Positions 1 through 12,000 of a stretch of 64,000 nt of DNA are shown one piece after another. The DNA is from Tigriopus japonicus. Its lineage: Eukaryota > Arthropoda > Copepoda > Harpacticoida > Harpacticidae. The stretch covers positions 1,323,873 through 1,387,872 of the forward strand of contig CM021323.1 of assembly GCA_010645155.1 (NCBI GenBank). Direction: 5' to 3'. The number at the start of each line of letters is the position of its first letter. Positions within the stretch are counted from its first letter, which is position 1. Below the pieces are notes generated by a model. The model was not told where the DNA came from. It ran no database searches and saw nothing but the letters and a program-made list of their open reading frames with translations. The position numbers and the translations under genes are program-made.

Positions 1-1088
1 TCCTACAGCTAATGAAAATTTTCATATTGCCATGATTATTTTTTTCATTTTGAAGTAGAGGTGATGAAAACGAAAAAAAAATGTCTTCTTGGAACGCCTT
101 TCAACGAAAAAAATATTACGTAAATGAGCATTATCTGTTTATTGGCATTGGCGCTCCAAATCCTATCTTTACATCAATGAATTTGTCCACATCCTAGGCT
201 CATCTCTTGAAATTAGTCATGAACAGGATATCGATGGTTGCTTTTTTCTATTTTTTCAACTACCAAATACATCTCACCTTTATTTTCTTTTAATCACATG
301 TGAACAAAATATGATATTTATTTGGGTGTGAAGATTCAAGAGCAGAATAAATAAAACTTCTTTTTTTGTTGAGGTTGGCATATTTATGGATGAGGACTGT
401 CAAAAACATTAATCAAGTCGAAGGGGGCTAGAACTGATATCAATGATTGCCATTCCCGAGGTTTTATAAACTTTTGCTACATTTTAGTGAAAAGAACTGC
501 ACCATTTTATAAATCGCATAGTCACTTTGCATTATCCGCGATATCTAATTGGAAAGGCCACGTCTAAGGTTTTCAAGGAACATGATTACTGTATGTGTTG
601 ATTCGTGATGTTTAACATTTCAGCCTTTATTGTGTATGGTTAATGGCTCCTATATTTTGTGCGCCTTGAATTGTTTTGTTTTGTTGGAGAGTTTTTGTAG
701 TGAATGGAACTTCAATGTATTTGCATGCATGCAGGAACGAAACAAACGCGCTGTTCGTCTGATTGATCTGATAATGTGTGATGAATGACGGGAATATGTC
801 GGGCTTAAATTGGAACAACAATATGGAAAACGTCAGTTCGGAATGTTTCAATCAACGAGTGTCCCACTTGACTTGTCTAATTAAAAAGTAGTCAAATTAT
901 TCTTATCTACTTATGAGGAGTTACACTTAGATTGTAGAAGTTAAGGCTACGTTTTTTGCATACGGTATATTAGAGCTAATCGGATAGTTTTCTTCAGGCG
1001 AGACAAATTACGCAAGGCTTATCTATTTCGTCAATCTTTCACCGGGTTCATTTCAAACATTTTAAGGTTCCCTTGATGACACGCGTTT
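1..1088. other. Gene-free stretch, 3' flank of the chitin-binding gene
   Basis: AT-rich DNA with no open frame that looks coding. On the minus strand an AATAAA hexamer lies at 626-631, about 460 bases after the stop of the chitin-binding gene. It could be that gene's poly(A) signal, although the distance is long and no nearer canonical hexamer was seen. Nothing else recognised. Confidence 0.5.
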
Positions 1089-2105
1089 CTAATGATTTTT
1101 CACGCATTGCTCGGATTTTGGGTCAAATCCATATCCGGTCTCACATCGAAGCAAACAGTTCCACCCATGGGAACAGGATTGGATAAGCAATGTTGACAAA
1201 TCCTCGTTCCAGACTTCATGGAAGCCATGGGTGGCACAATTCTCAACGGTTCCTTTCGAGCACATTGGACTCATCATGGAGCTTCGATCTTTCAGAATGG
1301 TGGCATGATCCAATTTTAAACCAATTGCAGATTCCCCAACATTCTACGAATTCAAAGACAAGAACTATTGAAGTGCGCAATTAAAGGTCAACTTTCGCAT
1401 TACTTCCCCACTTACGTTAGTGCAAGATGATACCATAGGAATAAAGTTGCAGAATCCCACGTCCTCGTCATACCAAAGCCCCTCATCACATTGCTTCAAG
1501 CATGTGCAATTATCATAACATTCGTAAAAGTAATCACAAGTTAGATCATCGGCTGGCCAAGCGTCGAAATCAGACTCACAAATATCCGGATAGCATCCCT
1601 CTCGACATTTCGAAGCTGTCGTGGTGGTTGGCCAAGTTGAAGTTGGTTCAGGAGTTGTTATCGTTGTCGTCGTCGTCGTAGGAGTGGTAGTAGTTGTAGT
1701 AGTTGTTGTTGTAGTAGTTGTTGTTGTTGTAGTAGTAGTTGTTGTTGTTGTAGGAGTTGTTGTTGCTGTTATTGTTGTCGAGGTGGATTTTAATGTCGTC
1801 GATGTTGATGGCTTTACCGACGTTATAGGATAATCCGATTGTTCTTCCACACAACCCAACTCACTGATGTAGGAACACTTTTGGTCTCTTTGGCTAAAAT
1901 ATGACCCCTCGGAGCAAACCATTAAATATAAGAACGGTTTGGCGCACTGAACAAATTTCTGACATTCGTTGTTGTAGAACTTTAAGCCGTCAAAATCACA
2001 ATGACCGATGATGTCCACGGCTTGGGAATCATGATCTTCACCTTGGGATTGATGAATGGACACGGCAAAAATGAAGACCAGGCTGAGAACAATATGATTC
2101 TCCAT
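1089..2105 (-). CDS. Secreted peritrophin-type chitin-binding protein with Thr-rich mucin linker (two exons)
   Basis: Two exons, 2105..1416 and 1343..1089, joined in phase 0 across a 72-base intron with a GTAAGT donor and a TAG acceptor, give 314 residues. The unspliced frame instead stops 16 codons past the donor. Residues 1-22 are a typical signal peptide. Residues 36-85 are a six-cysteine CBM14/peritrophin-A module (C36, C48, C54, C64, C77, C85). Residues 94-164 are almost pure Thr/Pro/Ser, a likely O-glycosylated spacer. Residues 176-228 are a second module (C176, C190, C196, C206, C219, C228, with extra cysteines at 200 and 202). The exon-2 tail has six more cysteines, ending in a C-x12-C pair, and looks like a third, degenerate module. 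The family binds chitin in gut peritrophic matrix or cuticle. Which of these applies cannot be told from sequence. Family assignment is secure; the exon join is strongly supported. Confidence 0.88.
1660..1800. repeat. Trinucleotide (ACN/NGT) tract encoding the Thr run
   Basis: The plus strand reads as mixed gtt/gta/gtc triplets, which on the minus strand are ACN threonine codons. They encode the Thr-rich linker at about residues 110-150 of the chitin-binding protein. Codon third positions are mixed rather than pure, so this is a partly degenerated minisatellite that should still vary in length between individuals. The frames open on the other strand here (Val-rich on plus, Asn/Tyr-rich on minus) are only shadows. 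Confidence 0.8.
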
Positions 2106-2153
2106 CCTTTAATGATGTTACATGTATTGCCATGTTGCCAAGGTGTTTGAGAC

Positions 2154-2162
2154 TTAAATATA
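2154..2162 (-). promoter_or_regulatory. TATA-like box of the chitin-binding gene
   Basis: The minus strand reads TATATTTAA about 50 bases before the ATG at 2105. A start site about 30 bases downstream would leave a 5' leader of roughly 20 bases, reasonable for a compact arthropod secretory gene. This is a motif match only; no initiator was clearly seen. Confidence 0.4.
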
Positions 2163-5100
2163 ATCATTTCGAAGCCATGATAAGTGTATCTGCGTGTCGT
2201 TAATCCGGAATTGTTAATTGGTGACGATCATTTCATTTTGAACTGATAAGGATTTCGAATGTAAGACAAATGGGTTCAGCTGTAATGTATGGATTGTTCT
2301 ATATATTTGCTTGTTAATTCTAAGGAAGACCTCAAGAAGAGATGATAAGTTTATGGGTCTTTAATGCATTGTTGACAGATTTGAGATAAACTTATGCAAG
2401 AACTCAACAGGGTTAAATAAAAAATGCGTTTATCCTCTTATCTTTGTTGATTTAGAAATGAATGCCTCATTCAAGAGTGACAATCAATTGGGATTCCTGG
2501 GTTCCGACCGACATGGACCTCAATTTCATAGCTTTCGACGATGGTCGGTCAGAGAAAACCGAAAGGAAGTTTGGTCCCTCCTTTCTCCACTCCATTTGCT
2601 CTGGAGCCATCTTGTCCTATGGATCAGTAAACTTGTTGAAACAGCGTCGTAATGGCCAATATTGGACCCTGTTCCAACCTAATACCAGTCTGGTCACATT
2701 AGGAAGCCAATATTGAACCCAAGAGTGCCGTGCAGAGGTTGGTTAGGATGGTCCTTCTATCGTTGGTAGTAGTGACTACTGCTTTTCGCACTCTCAGGGG
2801 GGAGAACGGGAACGATGATGATGATGATGATAGGAGCCTCAATGCACATGGCTTCCGTCCCTTATTGCCTCCTATCATCTTTGGTCGCAATGTTGAACCC
2901 ACAGTCACTCGTTAAGAATCTCCTCTTCGGACAGTTTGCTTGCTCACTGTGCGCGTGCACGTTTGAAGTAGGATAAAAAAAACTCGATTTGCCCAAAACG
3001 GTTCTCCGCAAGTCGTCCGATAGAGCAGCAGATAAAGGACATTTTGCTCATAACTCTTTCTGGTTCTCTTCCCCTTCTTCTCAAGAGGCAAGAATGGAAG
3101 TGCTTCCTTCATCTCGGCTCTCCAACTCCTCCTGAGATTGCGATTGGGACCGATGAACTTGTGCTATGCTGGCTCTTGATTTTGCCCTATGGCCACGGAC
3201 CGACTACCAAATACTTGAAGAACGTGCACCTTCTTGATCTTTGGCCAATGTTTCAAAGACATATCTGATGCCTCCTTGGAAAACTTATCCAATTGACGAC
3301 TGGCACGGAGAGTGAAGATCCAACCAGCAAATATCATGGACGCTTTCACCATCCTCTTTGTTCAGGAAGATGCGATCGTAGTGGGACTACTCATCTAACT
3401 CATTTCTGAGAAGAAATGTCACATAATAATCTCCTAATAGTTCGCTGGGTACAAAGATCGAGAAGGCTCAGCGTCTTTTTTAGTAGAAAATAGGATGGAG
3501 CAGATCATATTGGTGGAGTGGATGATCCGTTGATGATAGGGTTTGCTGGTACTTTTTTGATAATGCGCTTTTTGGCCTCGCCGACAAAATGACAAGGACA
3601 AAACATTGTGTTTGTAACAGGCCAGCTCTTCTCCATCCTTGTCTATACCCGCCGTACTACATATATCTGAAGGGTGCGTTTCCACCATCCTAATCCAATT
3701 CTTATCATTCATCATGAGCATGAGTGCATGAGCAAAGCTCATTCGTCAGATCCCTACGCACCTGATAACTATAATGGATTCCATGAAAGCCTCCTGGCCA
3801 GAAAATTTGTGTTTTCAAAAGATGAATAACCAAGACCATGGACGAGGAGGACAAGCAAGAGGGAAAGAAAGACGACGAGGGACCGAAAGGTGAATGGCGA
3901 ATGATGTCCTCTCTCTTTTGGATGGACCATCCTGGATCTCTCCTACTTCACTCTAGGTCCACATTGAACGACTAATAGATCACCGATGTCCTTAACAAAA
4001 TGCTTTCCAACTCTTCTATGAACATTTGTACTTCATTGAGTCAATTGACTACGTGATACGTGAGCCTCATTTCCTCCCTGGCAATTAGTTCAATACAATG
4101 ATTTTTGATCCGACGAGAATTTCGTTGTCTGAGAGTGTGTCCACAATCATAGATCAAGTCAGAGCCCAAATTGTCCCTTCACATGCACATCCCTATCACA
4201 CTCCCAACCACGAGAAGAAGACCAATGCCATTATCGTAAGAGGAGTTCCATCCCAATGTGAACGTTGTTCCCTGTGCCTCGTTCGTGAAGTGGGACAAAA
4301 CTGATCTTCCAAAAGGACCTGTCATCTTTCACTTTCAGCGGGCAAGGGACACTGTCAGGTCAGTGTAATTCCAATCTCGTTCATGAGTGATGTCCAATTA
4401 ATTCCTCCTTTTGTGTGCATCACGTATCACCATTATCATCATCAGCATCAACGTCGTGGTGCTAGCATTGTCATCCTCTTGATGTTGAGTCGTTGTTGTT
4501 TAGGTGGTGGTTGTTTACTGAGGAAAAACATCATTCAAAAAATAATGGAGGTCCTCTTCACTCCCCACCGGCAATGACAACAAGAGGTTTCATCTCCGCT
4601 TGAGATGGTCTGTCTTGTCTTCAGGGGCTAAAACTTTTCGAAAGCGCATTTTATAGAGGGTTTTCAGTTTTTCTTATTTCAAACGCCGCCTGTGAGATCC
4701 AACAAAGGGAAATTAGGTAGACGAATGAGCCATAGAGCTCAATTTCGAGATCCACTGGCGATTCTTAGCGACCTTCTCGTGTCTCAATCTGGACGTTCGT
4801 TAGCCGTGCCTATTGTCGCCAACTTTCTTCAATAACAAACCCAATCCAATCACACAAGCCTCTCTAAATTCATCACAAGTGGATCTAAACAAGTACAATG
4901 AAAGAAAAGTCATATTTCTCCAGAGGCCAGCCTCCCACTAATACTTACTCACAGCAATGAGCTCGTCGTGCCTTGCTAAGTACGTACAGACGTCAAGAGC
5001 CCATGAAGTGGAGTGGTGTTGATGATGGCTTTTAATTTCCCTTCACCCATCTCTTCCGTTTCCCCGGAAAGATTTTTGAGTGAAAGGGTCTACGAAAAGA

Positions 5101-6000
5101 ATGTGGAGGGATGTCTTGAGTGAGTTGCTTGACAATGACTACAAAACCGCCCCCAGCTTAAAAATTGTGGGGATAAGAGCCTCTCATCTCGTCTCGGAGA
5201 AGAGAAGAAAAAGAAGAAAACTTTTTTGATTCCCCCTCTCCACATTTTTGTTTTTGCTTGCAGGCCTTTTAATCATGTTCTGCTGTTGATGAGTTGAATG
5301 AAACCCAACTAATTCAAATGATAACTATCATACGAGGACTAAACAATGCACCCACCCCCTCATTTCGCTAGATTCAGAGGGCATTGACACCACCCTCAGA
5401 AAATCGTAACTCGTACGACCGTTTAAGTAAAACTTGGGCGGGTCAATATTCATGCGGGGTCACCAACGAATGCAGAATTAACATTAGGAATGTTTGTGCA
5501 TGCCAATGAATATTCCTGAATGTGATGTTGATGCATCTTTGTTTGAGAGCCCGATGACTGGCAGGCAGCAGTGCAAATGTTGCCATGCCAGTTTTAATGA
5601 AGAACGGGAAAAAGTCTCCAAAGCTCCTCCAGCTACATTTCTGAAATTAAATCCACGCATCAAATGACGACAAAAGAGCCCGAGCCTCTAAGAAGGCACA
5701 AGCGACAACAAAGTTTTGCTGTAGATTTCTCAATTTCTGTTTGTGATGAGACATTTTTGTTCTTGTCCTGGGGTGAAAATTAGGAACCGGGGGGAAGAGA
5801 AGAAAACTTGGGCAATTTTCTTTATGACAAAGACCATCCATTCAACCACACGCCATTTTGGAAAGAGAGTTGTCGTGGGTGGTTGGAACGAGGAGGGTAA
5901 AGAATGATGGTATCAAAATTGGGTTGATTTCTCAAATACTGACCAAAAAGCAAAAATCCAGCCATGGGGGCGACCTTTGAAAACCAGAAAATTTGAGTAC
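2163..6000. other. Intergenic, no supported gene
   Basis: Only short overlapping open frames on both strands with no recognisable domain, signal peptide or splice continuity. A short GAT microsatellite lies at 2813-2831. Nothing else supported. Confidence 0.5.
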
Positions 6001-6002
6001 AT

Positions 6003-6037
6003 TATATAAAGGGGTCTTTTGTGCGTCGAAAGACGTT
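6003..6037 (+). promoter_or_regulatory. Candidate TATA-type core promoter
   Basis: TATATAAAG at 6003-6011 is followed about 30 bases later by TTAGTTCG, close to the arthropod initiator consensus TCAKTY. The next few hundred bases are pyrimidine-rich and contain an ATG at 6185 whose frame soon stops in a CAA repeat. I could not connect it to a coding exon, so the promoter either serves a gene with remote exons or is a chance match. Confidence 0.25.
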
Positions 6038-9000
6038 AGTTCGTTCTCCTGCCATATTTCCTGTCATATTCCCTCAAGCCCAGATCCCATTTCTCCAACT
6101 CTCCAACATTTTCCCTTGGAAGGCATGCCAGTCTAATTAATCTGAAAGCCCTCTTAATTTACACATGAATTTTTCCCTCTTAAAATGCTCACCATACCCA
6201 TGGGACTTGCAGGGACACAACAACAGCAATAGCAGAAGTGGCATTGTTGGCTCGCACATTACAGTTGTGTGTAAGTAGAAGGGCTGGAGCAACGGTGGTA
6301 CTCAGTCTTTCTTTACGGTTCTTTTCCACTTTCCCAACGCCCTTTTCTCAATTGGTGAGCCTTTACTTTTTCTCTTACTTCATTCTCTTTGGGGTCCTTT
6401 TGAAAATTCTCCAAATACGAAGCTTGTTTGACTTAAACAAAAGCCAGCGCATTATTATGGATAAGACGACTGAGAGTGAGGGCGAGTTCCAAGATGACTT
6501 TCGACCATATCTCATGGAACACACAACGACAACAACAACATTACAGAACCGTCTTTGACTGACGACTTGGAAGTAATCCTTGAGTGTTGGTGACTTCATT
6601 ATGGAATTCTCAGAACAATATGCCCTTTCAATGAAAGAAAGCCTTCTGTAGAACGTACAGCTTGCCCGAGGAGCTTTGATGCTTTTGGTTTTGTATTTCT
6701 TTCCAAAGAACGAAGTTCACCGTTGGAACAACCAAGTCCTGGCGAGTTTTCCACCTGGAGTTTCTTTGAACCCCTCTAGAACGGTGAAGGACAGTGTAAA
6801 TGTGGGTTGCACGTTGGGTTTCGTTTTTCACTGTTTGAGTTGTCTTGCTCGGCATACAAAAAAAAAGTTTACATACTACGTAGGATGCGTGGAGAGTTCC
6901 ATTTCATACATATTTCGGCAGGTTGCTCAAGCTCGTCCGTCGTCGTCGACGACGAACATTTGGAGGCTCATTATTTGCCTAATCTCAGCAAAGGGCATTC
7001 AAGACTCCTTAATTCTACTGCCAAGTTGCCAACGAGCCTTTCATCTCAAACAGCAAATCTCGTGCAAAAAGAATCCCGTCCCGGGCCAGAATTATGGCCC
7101 TACTTAGAGAAACAAGTCCTTTGATTCAACTAACGCATATTAATAAGGCTGCATAAAATATTGCCATTTCTCTTCTCTGCTCTCTAGGAGCCCCTTTGTT
7201 TTCATGATAACCTTCTTGGCATTTCCGCACAGATGTAAAAACATCAGACATCATCGTTGGTGACAATCAATGCCATTCCAATTTTAACGTTAAAACTTAC
7301 GAGTATTGCTCAGACGATTCTCGACAGTTTGCAACAATCCCAATTGATGTCATATCTCATAAGGCCACCTACGTGTATAATTCTATGACTATTCAGTCTC
7401 AAGGGACAGGAGGGAAACAGATATCTTCATTTAAGTTGTCTCAAAGCTCAAAAATCCCATGTTTGCGTGCCAGCTTGGATCTGTCAAGTCTAATGGTGGG
7501 TCACTTTATCACAAGCGAAGAGGCAGGTTTTGGGTGAACACAGATAGTAAGTAGTCGGTCGTCTTGATTCCCCGGGTGGGATGTTGACTATTCACATTTC
7601 GTCTGGGGGGTTAAAAACAAAGACTCAGTCACAGATTGAACCAATTCTTGTTCTTGGTAGGCGTTTTTTCTTCATATGTTAAACAAAACATCCCCCAAAG
7701 CAGCCAAAACTGAAGCCGGGCCATTTGGACTTGGTGTGTGTTTCCTGTCGTTAATTACTAACGAGGCACAACGAGAATGGCAATCAATACTAAAGTAAGG
7801 TATTAAATGGCGGTTCTTGTGTTCCGCCAATCTTGGGACAATTTATATGTTTTGTTGGAAAATTTCATCTCGTAAATCTTATTCCGTTACCGCCCTCTCA
7901 ATGGTGTTTCTTCTTTCAAAATTGCTGTCTATTAGATACCCCTAGTTATGCTTGTTCTGGGGAGACTTCTCAGTCTACTTTTAAACAAATATGAAGCGAA
8001 TGTTTGACTAAAAAACTGTCATCGATGTGGGATGTCGTTGCAGATTGGATTGAAGCAAAAGACACTATGAATGGTTTCTTTTCCAGGCTTCTTTCTGGAA
8101 GCGATTAGATCAAAAGTACCACTTGATAATGGTAGACCTCTCACCAATGGACCAATTTAAAGGAGCCGGCATCTTTCTTCATTTCGATCTCGAGCGCTTT
8201 CGGACAATCTTTTGTGAGGGCTTTGTAGTACCCCCTGGGGTGATGTTCGATTTCATATCGTTTGATTACGATTATTATAGGTCAATTTCAGACCACTCTC
8301 CTTTGGAGACTCTCAAAATAATTGAGGGATGTGTTCAATGGAAATCTCGAATGTTTCGCTCAGCTGTCTTGAGATGAAAGCGAAAGATAGAATTGAATGT
8401 CTGTTACAACATCCAGTACATATATACTGTACACATAGTGTATACCTTGTCCCATCCAAATTCAATCCTGTGAGTTGGATTCCGCGTGAGGAATGAAATG
8501 AAGAGAACCAATAAGTTTTCCTGCCAAACACGATTGTATGTGGAGGAATAGATTCCCAAGCTCTATCCAATCAACCCCCTGAGTCCGGAATCTCATGTGA
8601 GAGCTCTCTACCCACGGCGAAGAGGTGTCAAAGAGAATTTAGAAGCCATTCATTATCTTTTGGGGATGTACAAGGAGGTACAGATTCACCCACCTCTGGA
8701 CCTCTGGAGTGGAAACTGATAAAAAAAAGTGATCGCCCTGGACGTTGAAGGTACAAGCGATCGTGTCTCCTTCAGTTTGCAATCAGCTTTTATTGGAACT
8801 ATTCCATCTTGATCAGGACTCTTTCAGTGCTTCCAACTGTGAACTGAGTTGAGAACCGCAGTTTGCGTGGAGCATGTTGTGGTAAAGAATAAAAAAGCAG
8901 GCCATAGCCAAAAAACAGAGGATCCACAATCATCTCTAAAAATAGGAAGTGACTTTACAATCCCAAGCTCTTACGATCGGATCATTACCTTGATCATCAT

Positions 9001-12000
9001 CGTCATGATTCGGAGGTAGCTTGAGGTATTTGACATGTTCAAGAATATCGTGATGTTTCTGATCAATCACACTCACCTCAAAGACTTGTCTTTTCCACTC
9101 TCCGCAATCAAGAAGGAATTCCAATCAAGATCCGACACGAGAAATATAATGAAATGATAGGTTGGACTGGGTGGAATTCCTCAAAAGTGTTGATGGAACC
9201 ATTTCCAGAATTCTTTAATAGAGATTGACAGGGCTTCCATTAGGCATGGGCACCATCAGCAGCTTCCACAAGTTCGTAAGTGCTCGTTATCAAGAGCAAT
9301 CAACTTGAAATATCAGTTCCAATCACAGATGCTCTAGACTTTGGGGTACCTTTTTTACCTCTATTTCATGAGCAACTTACGATTAATCTGTTTTTTAGCT
9401 GAACCTCTGACTGGTGTCGGCAGTATCCTGTCATTCTCTTAGCAAGAGCCCTTTGCTCGTTCTGCTCATTAAGCTCGTTCATAGTTTATTGCTAATTACC
9501 CGAAGACAAGCAAGATTCAAGCTCTTCGAGAATCCGTCAAGCCTGTTTGGTGGGTTTTTACCTAGTTTGTTGGCCTAAACCAGAATGACTCAATATTATG
9601 GACGAGTCTTAGATTTGGACGGGTTCTGTAGATATTATGAGCTTTTGAAAAATTGGCTTTTCCGAGTTGAGAAGGTAAATATTATCGACTATGGCGATGT
9701 GACAGTTATGAAAGAAGAGCTCTCCAGATTATGAGAAGTCCATGTCAATCTCTGCTCAAAGAAGGACGAGAGGAAGACAGAAAGAGCTTCACGACTCATT
9801 CTGTCGATTGTTATATGAAAATTTCCCTTCAGGCCACTAAAAGAGAGGGTTTTTTGAGCAATAGGTTGGACGACCCTTCTCATCTTTGGAATTGTAAAAC
9901 AATTTCCTTTCGACTTTTTGGGTGGAAAGGCCAATGTTTTAATTACTCGAGCTTTTGTTCTCAGACATGAGCTCTAAAAATCTCACCACTTGATTTTCGT
10001 TACCACTTTCAAGCACCGCTTTGAGATTGCTCACAAATACGGGTAATTTCTGAATCATTCACCCGACCGGTACAGTGCATGCCGAAACCAGTGAATACCA
10101 ATATTACGTATGTAGTTTTGCACGATTCATCTCCAGTGCGAAAAAGATAGAGGACAAATTTGGTGTTGTGAAAGAGATCCATCATTTAGAATGCATTAAA
10201 TACCTCGTTAGTCATTGAACGTCCGCTGCATTGCTGCTTTTGAAAGAAAATATGCCAACTTGGATAATCACCGAATCAGCCTTTGATGTTCCTCTTTGGC
10301 CAGTTCTCTAAGCAGCATTTACTTCTCAATCCACTTTTGTTGAGCTTTCCTGGCGTAACGACTTCCTTTATTTAACTGCTTCTTCACCTTTTGATGACTC
10401 TGGCAGGTAAATTGCAATTTTTAATCATAATACGAGCTCCATTTTCGTCTTGCCTTCTCCTCCTCCTCCTTCTTCTAATTCTTCGATCCACGTCTCGAAA
10501 TGGCCTCTCTAGGTCTTTCTCTTTGGCTTGTCAGAGTAATGAAAGAAGGAAAGAAAGAGGCGTGCGCATGGCCAGTCATCATTTCGGAAAATATGGCTCA
10601 GGAAAAACTGATGCACGTACAAACACACACATAAAAAGAGGGCTTGGGTCGAAATGTGGATCAATGAGGGATTTCCTGACGATCAAATTCGCTTCAAGGC
10701 AAAACGAGTAAATCATAGCGAGTGACCCTTTTTTTCGAGCGAAAACGAGCTAACGAGTTGCGTCCAAACATCGACCACCCTGATCCTTCCCGTTTGGTTT
10801 GCCGGTTTCTGCATGACGAGAGGTCGTGAATTAAGTCAACACCACGTTGTAAAAAGCAACGAGTGAAGCCAATGAAGGACTTTGATATGTCGTTTGTCAA
10901 CGTTTGAACACTTGCAACATGCACATCATTCCATTCCGCAGAGCCCCAACAATCGTAAAACAACGTGGAACATGCATGTGCCTCTCTGATGGTGACGGCG
11001 GTGGTTGTTTAGAGTAGAGGGTGGTGTACTTTCTCGGTAGAGTACCTTTTGGCGGGGAGAAACATTTTAGACTTTTATGTTAATCATTCCCAAATTTGAC
11101 TTATAGATCGACTCCACGCAATCATTACACCGAGAGCTCCAGGATCAAAATGGGAGGGAATGTTGAACTAGAATTGGAACACTTTCGGTGACGCCAAGAG
11201 CTCGAGGACAATAAACCAAAAAATGAGTCCTGTAGGTTGTAAATCTGGTGGCAATCATTTGTTGTGGTGTAAAAAGAGAGAAACGAAACCGATTTTTTAT
11301 TGTTATGCGTATTTTGGAATCTGGATCATTGCAATGGTCCTTGGTATTGGTTTAGTGTCCCATTGACAGAAGGCTCGAAACTTTACAACACTTTGACATG
11401 GGAGCGTGGAAATGATTCCAGAACCAATGGAAAGAACTCTCAAACTCTCCTTCGTCGCTCGACGGAAAAGTCATGAAGAGGAAGTGGTTTATGAAATTGG
11501 ACCACGTTCCACTTCTACATGAAGAAGAATGGGAGAGATGAGGTCGTATTCCATGTTCCTTTGTCGTGGAGAGATGATTGTGGTAGTAATAATGGCAGTC
11601 GTCGTCGTCGTCCTCATCGTGACGAGGATGTCCTCGGACTGCTCGCACTTCTCCTATTATTATTGCTGTTCCTTCTCCTTCTCTAGCTCCTCTATGTAGG
11701 ATCCCATCGTTTTAGGGTTGAGCACAACAGATTCTCCATTTTGAAATGGAGTTAGGAATTTTATGGAATTTATGCGCTCCTTTCACCTCAAATTTCTCGT
11801 TCAACTTGTCTCCATGATGAAGGGAGAGTACTTTGACAATTTATAGGTTATGGGATATTCCAAATGCCCTACTGGAATGACGTCTATGAGAAAATGCCGT
11901 CTTGGGGTATTTTCACACCCAAAGTCAATGCTCACATCAACTGCCTTTGAAATTGAAAATAATCTTTAATTTGCCGACCCTTTGCGTTATCGCAGTACTA

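Noticed and set aside
1621..1854. Val-rich plus frame and Asn/Tyr-rich minus frame over the Thr tract
   Set aside because: Other-frame readings of the trinucleotide repeat inside the chitin-binding gene.
6676..7107. 143-codon plus-strand frame
   Set aside because: No domain, overlapped by another open frame on the same strand, no promoter or splice continuity.
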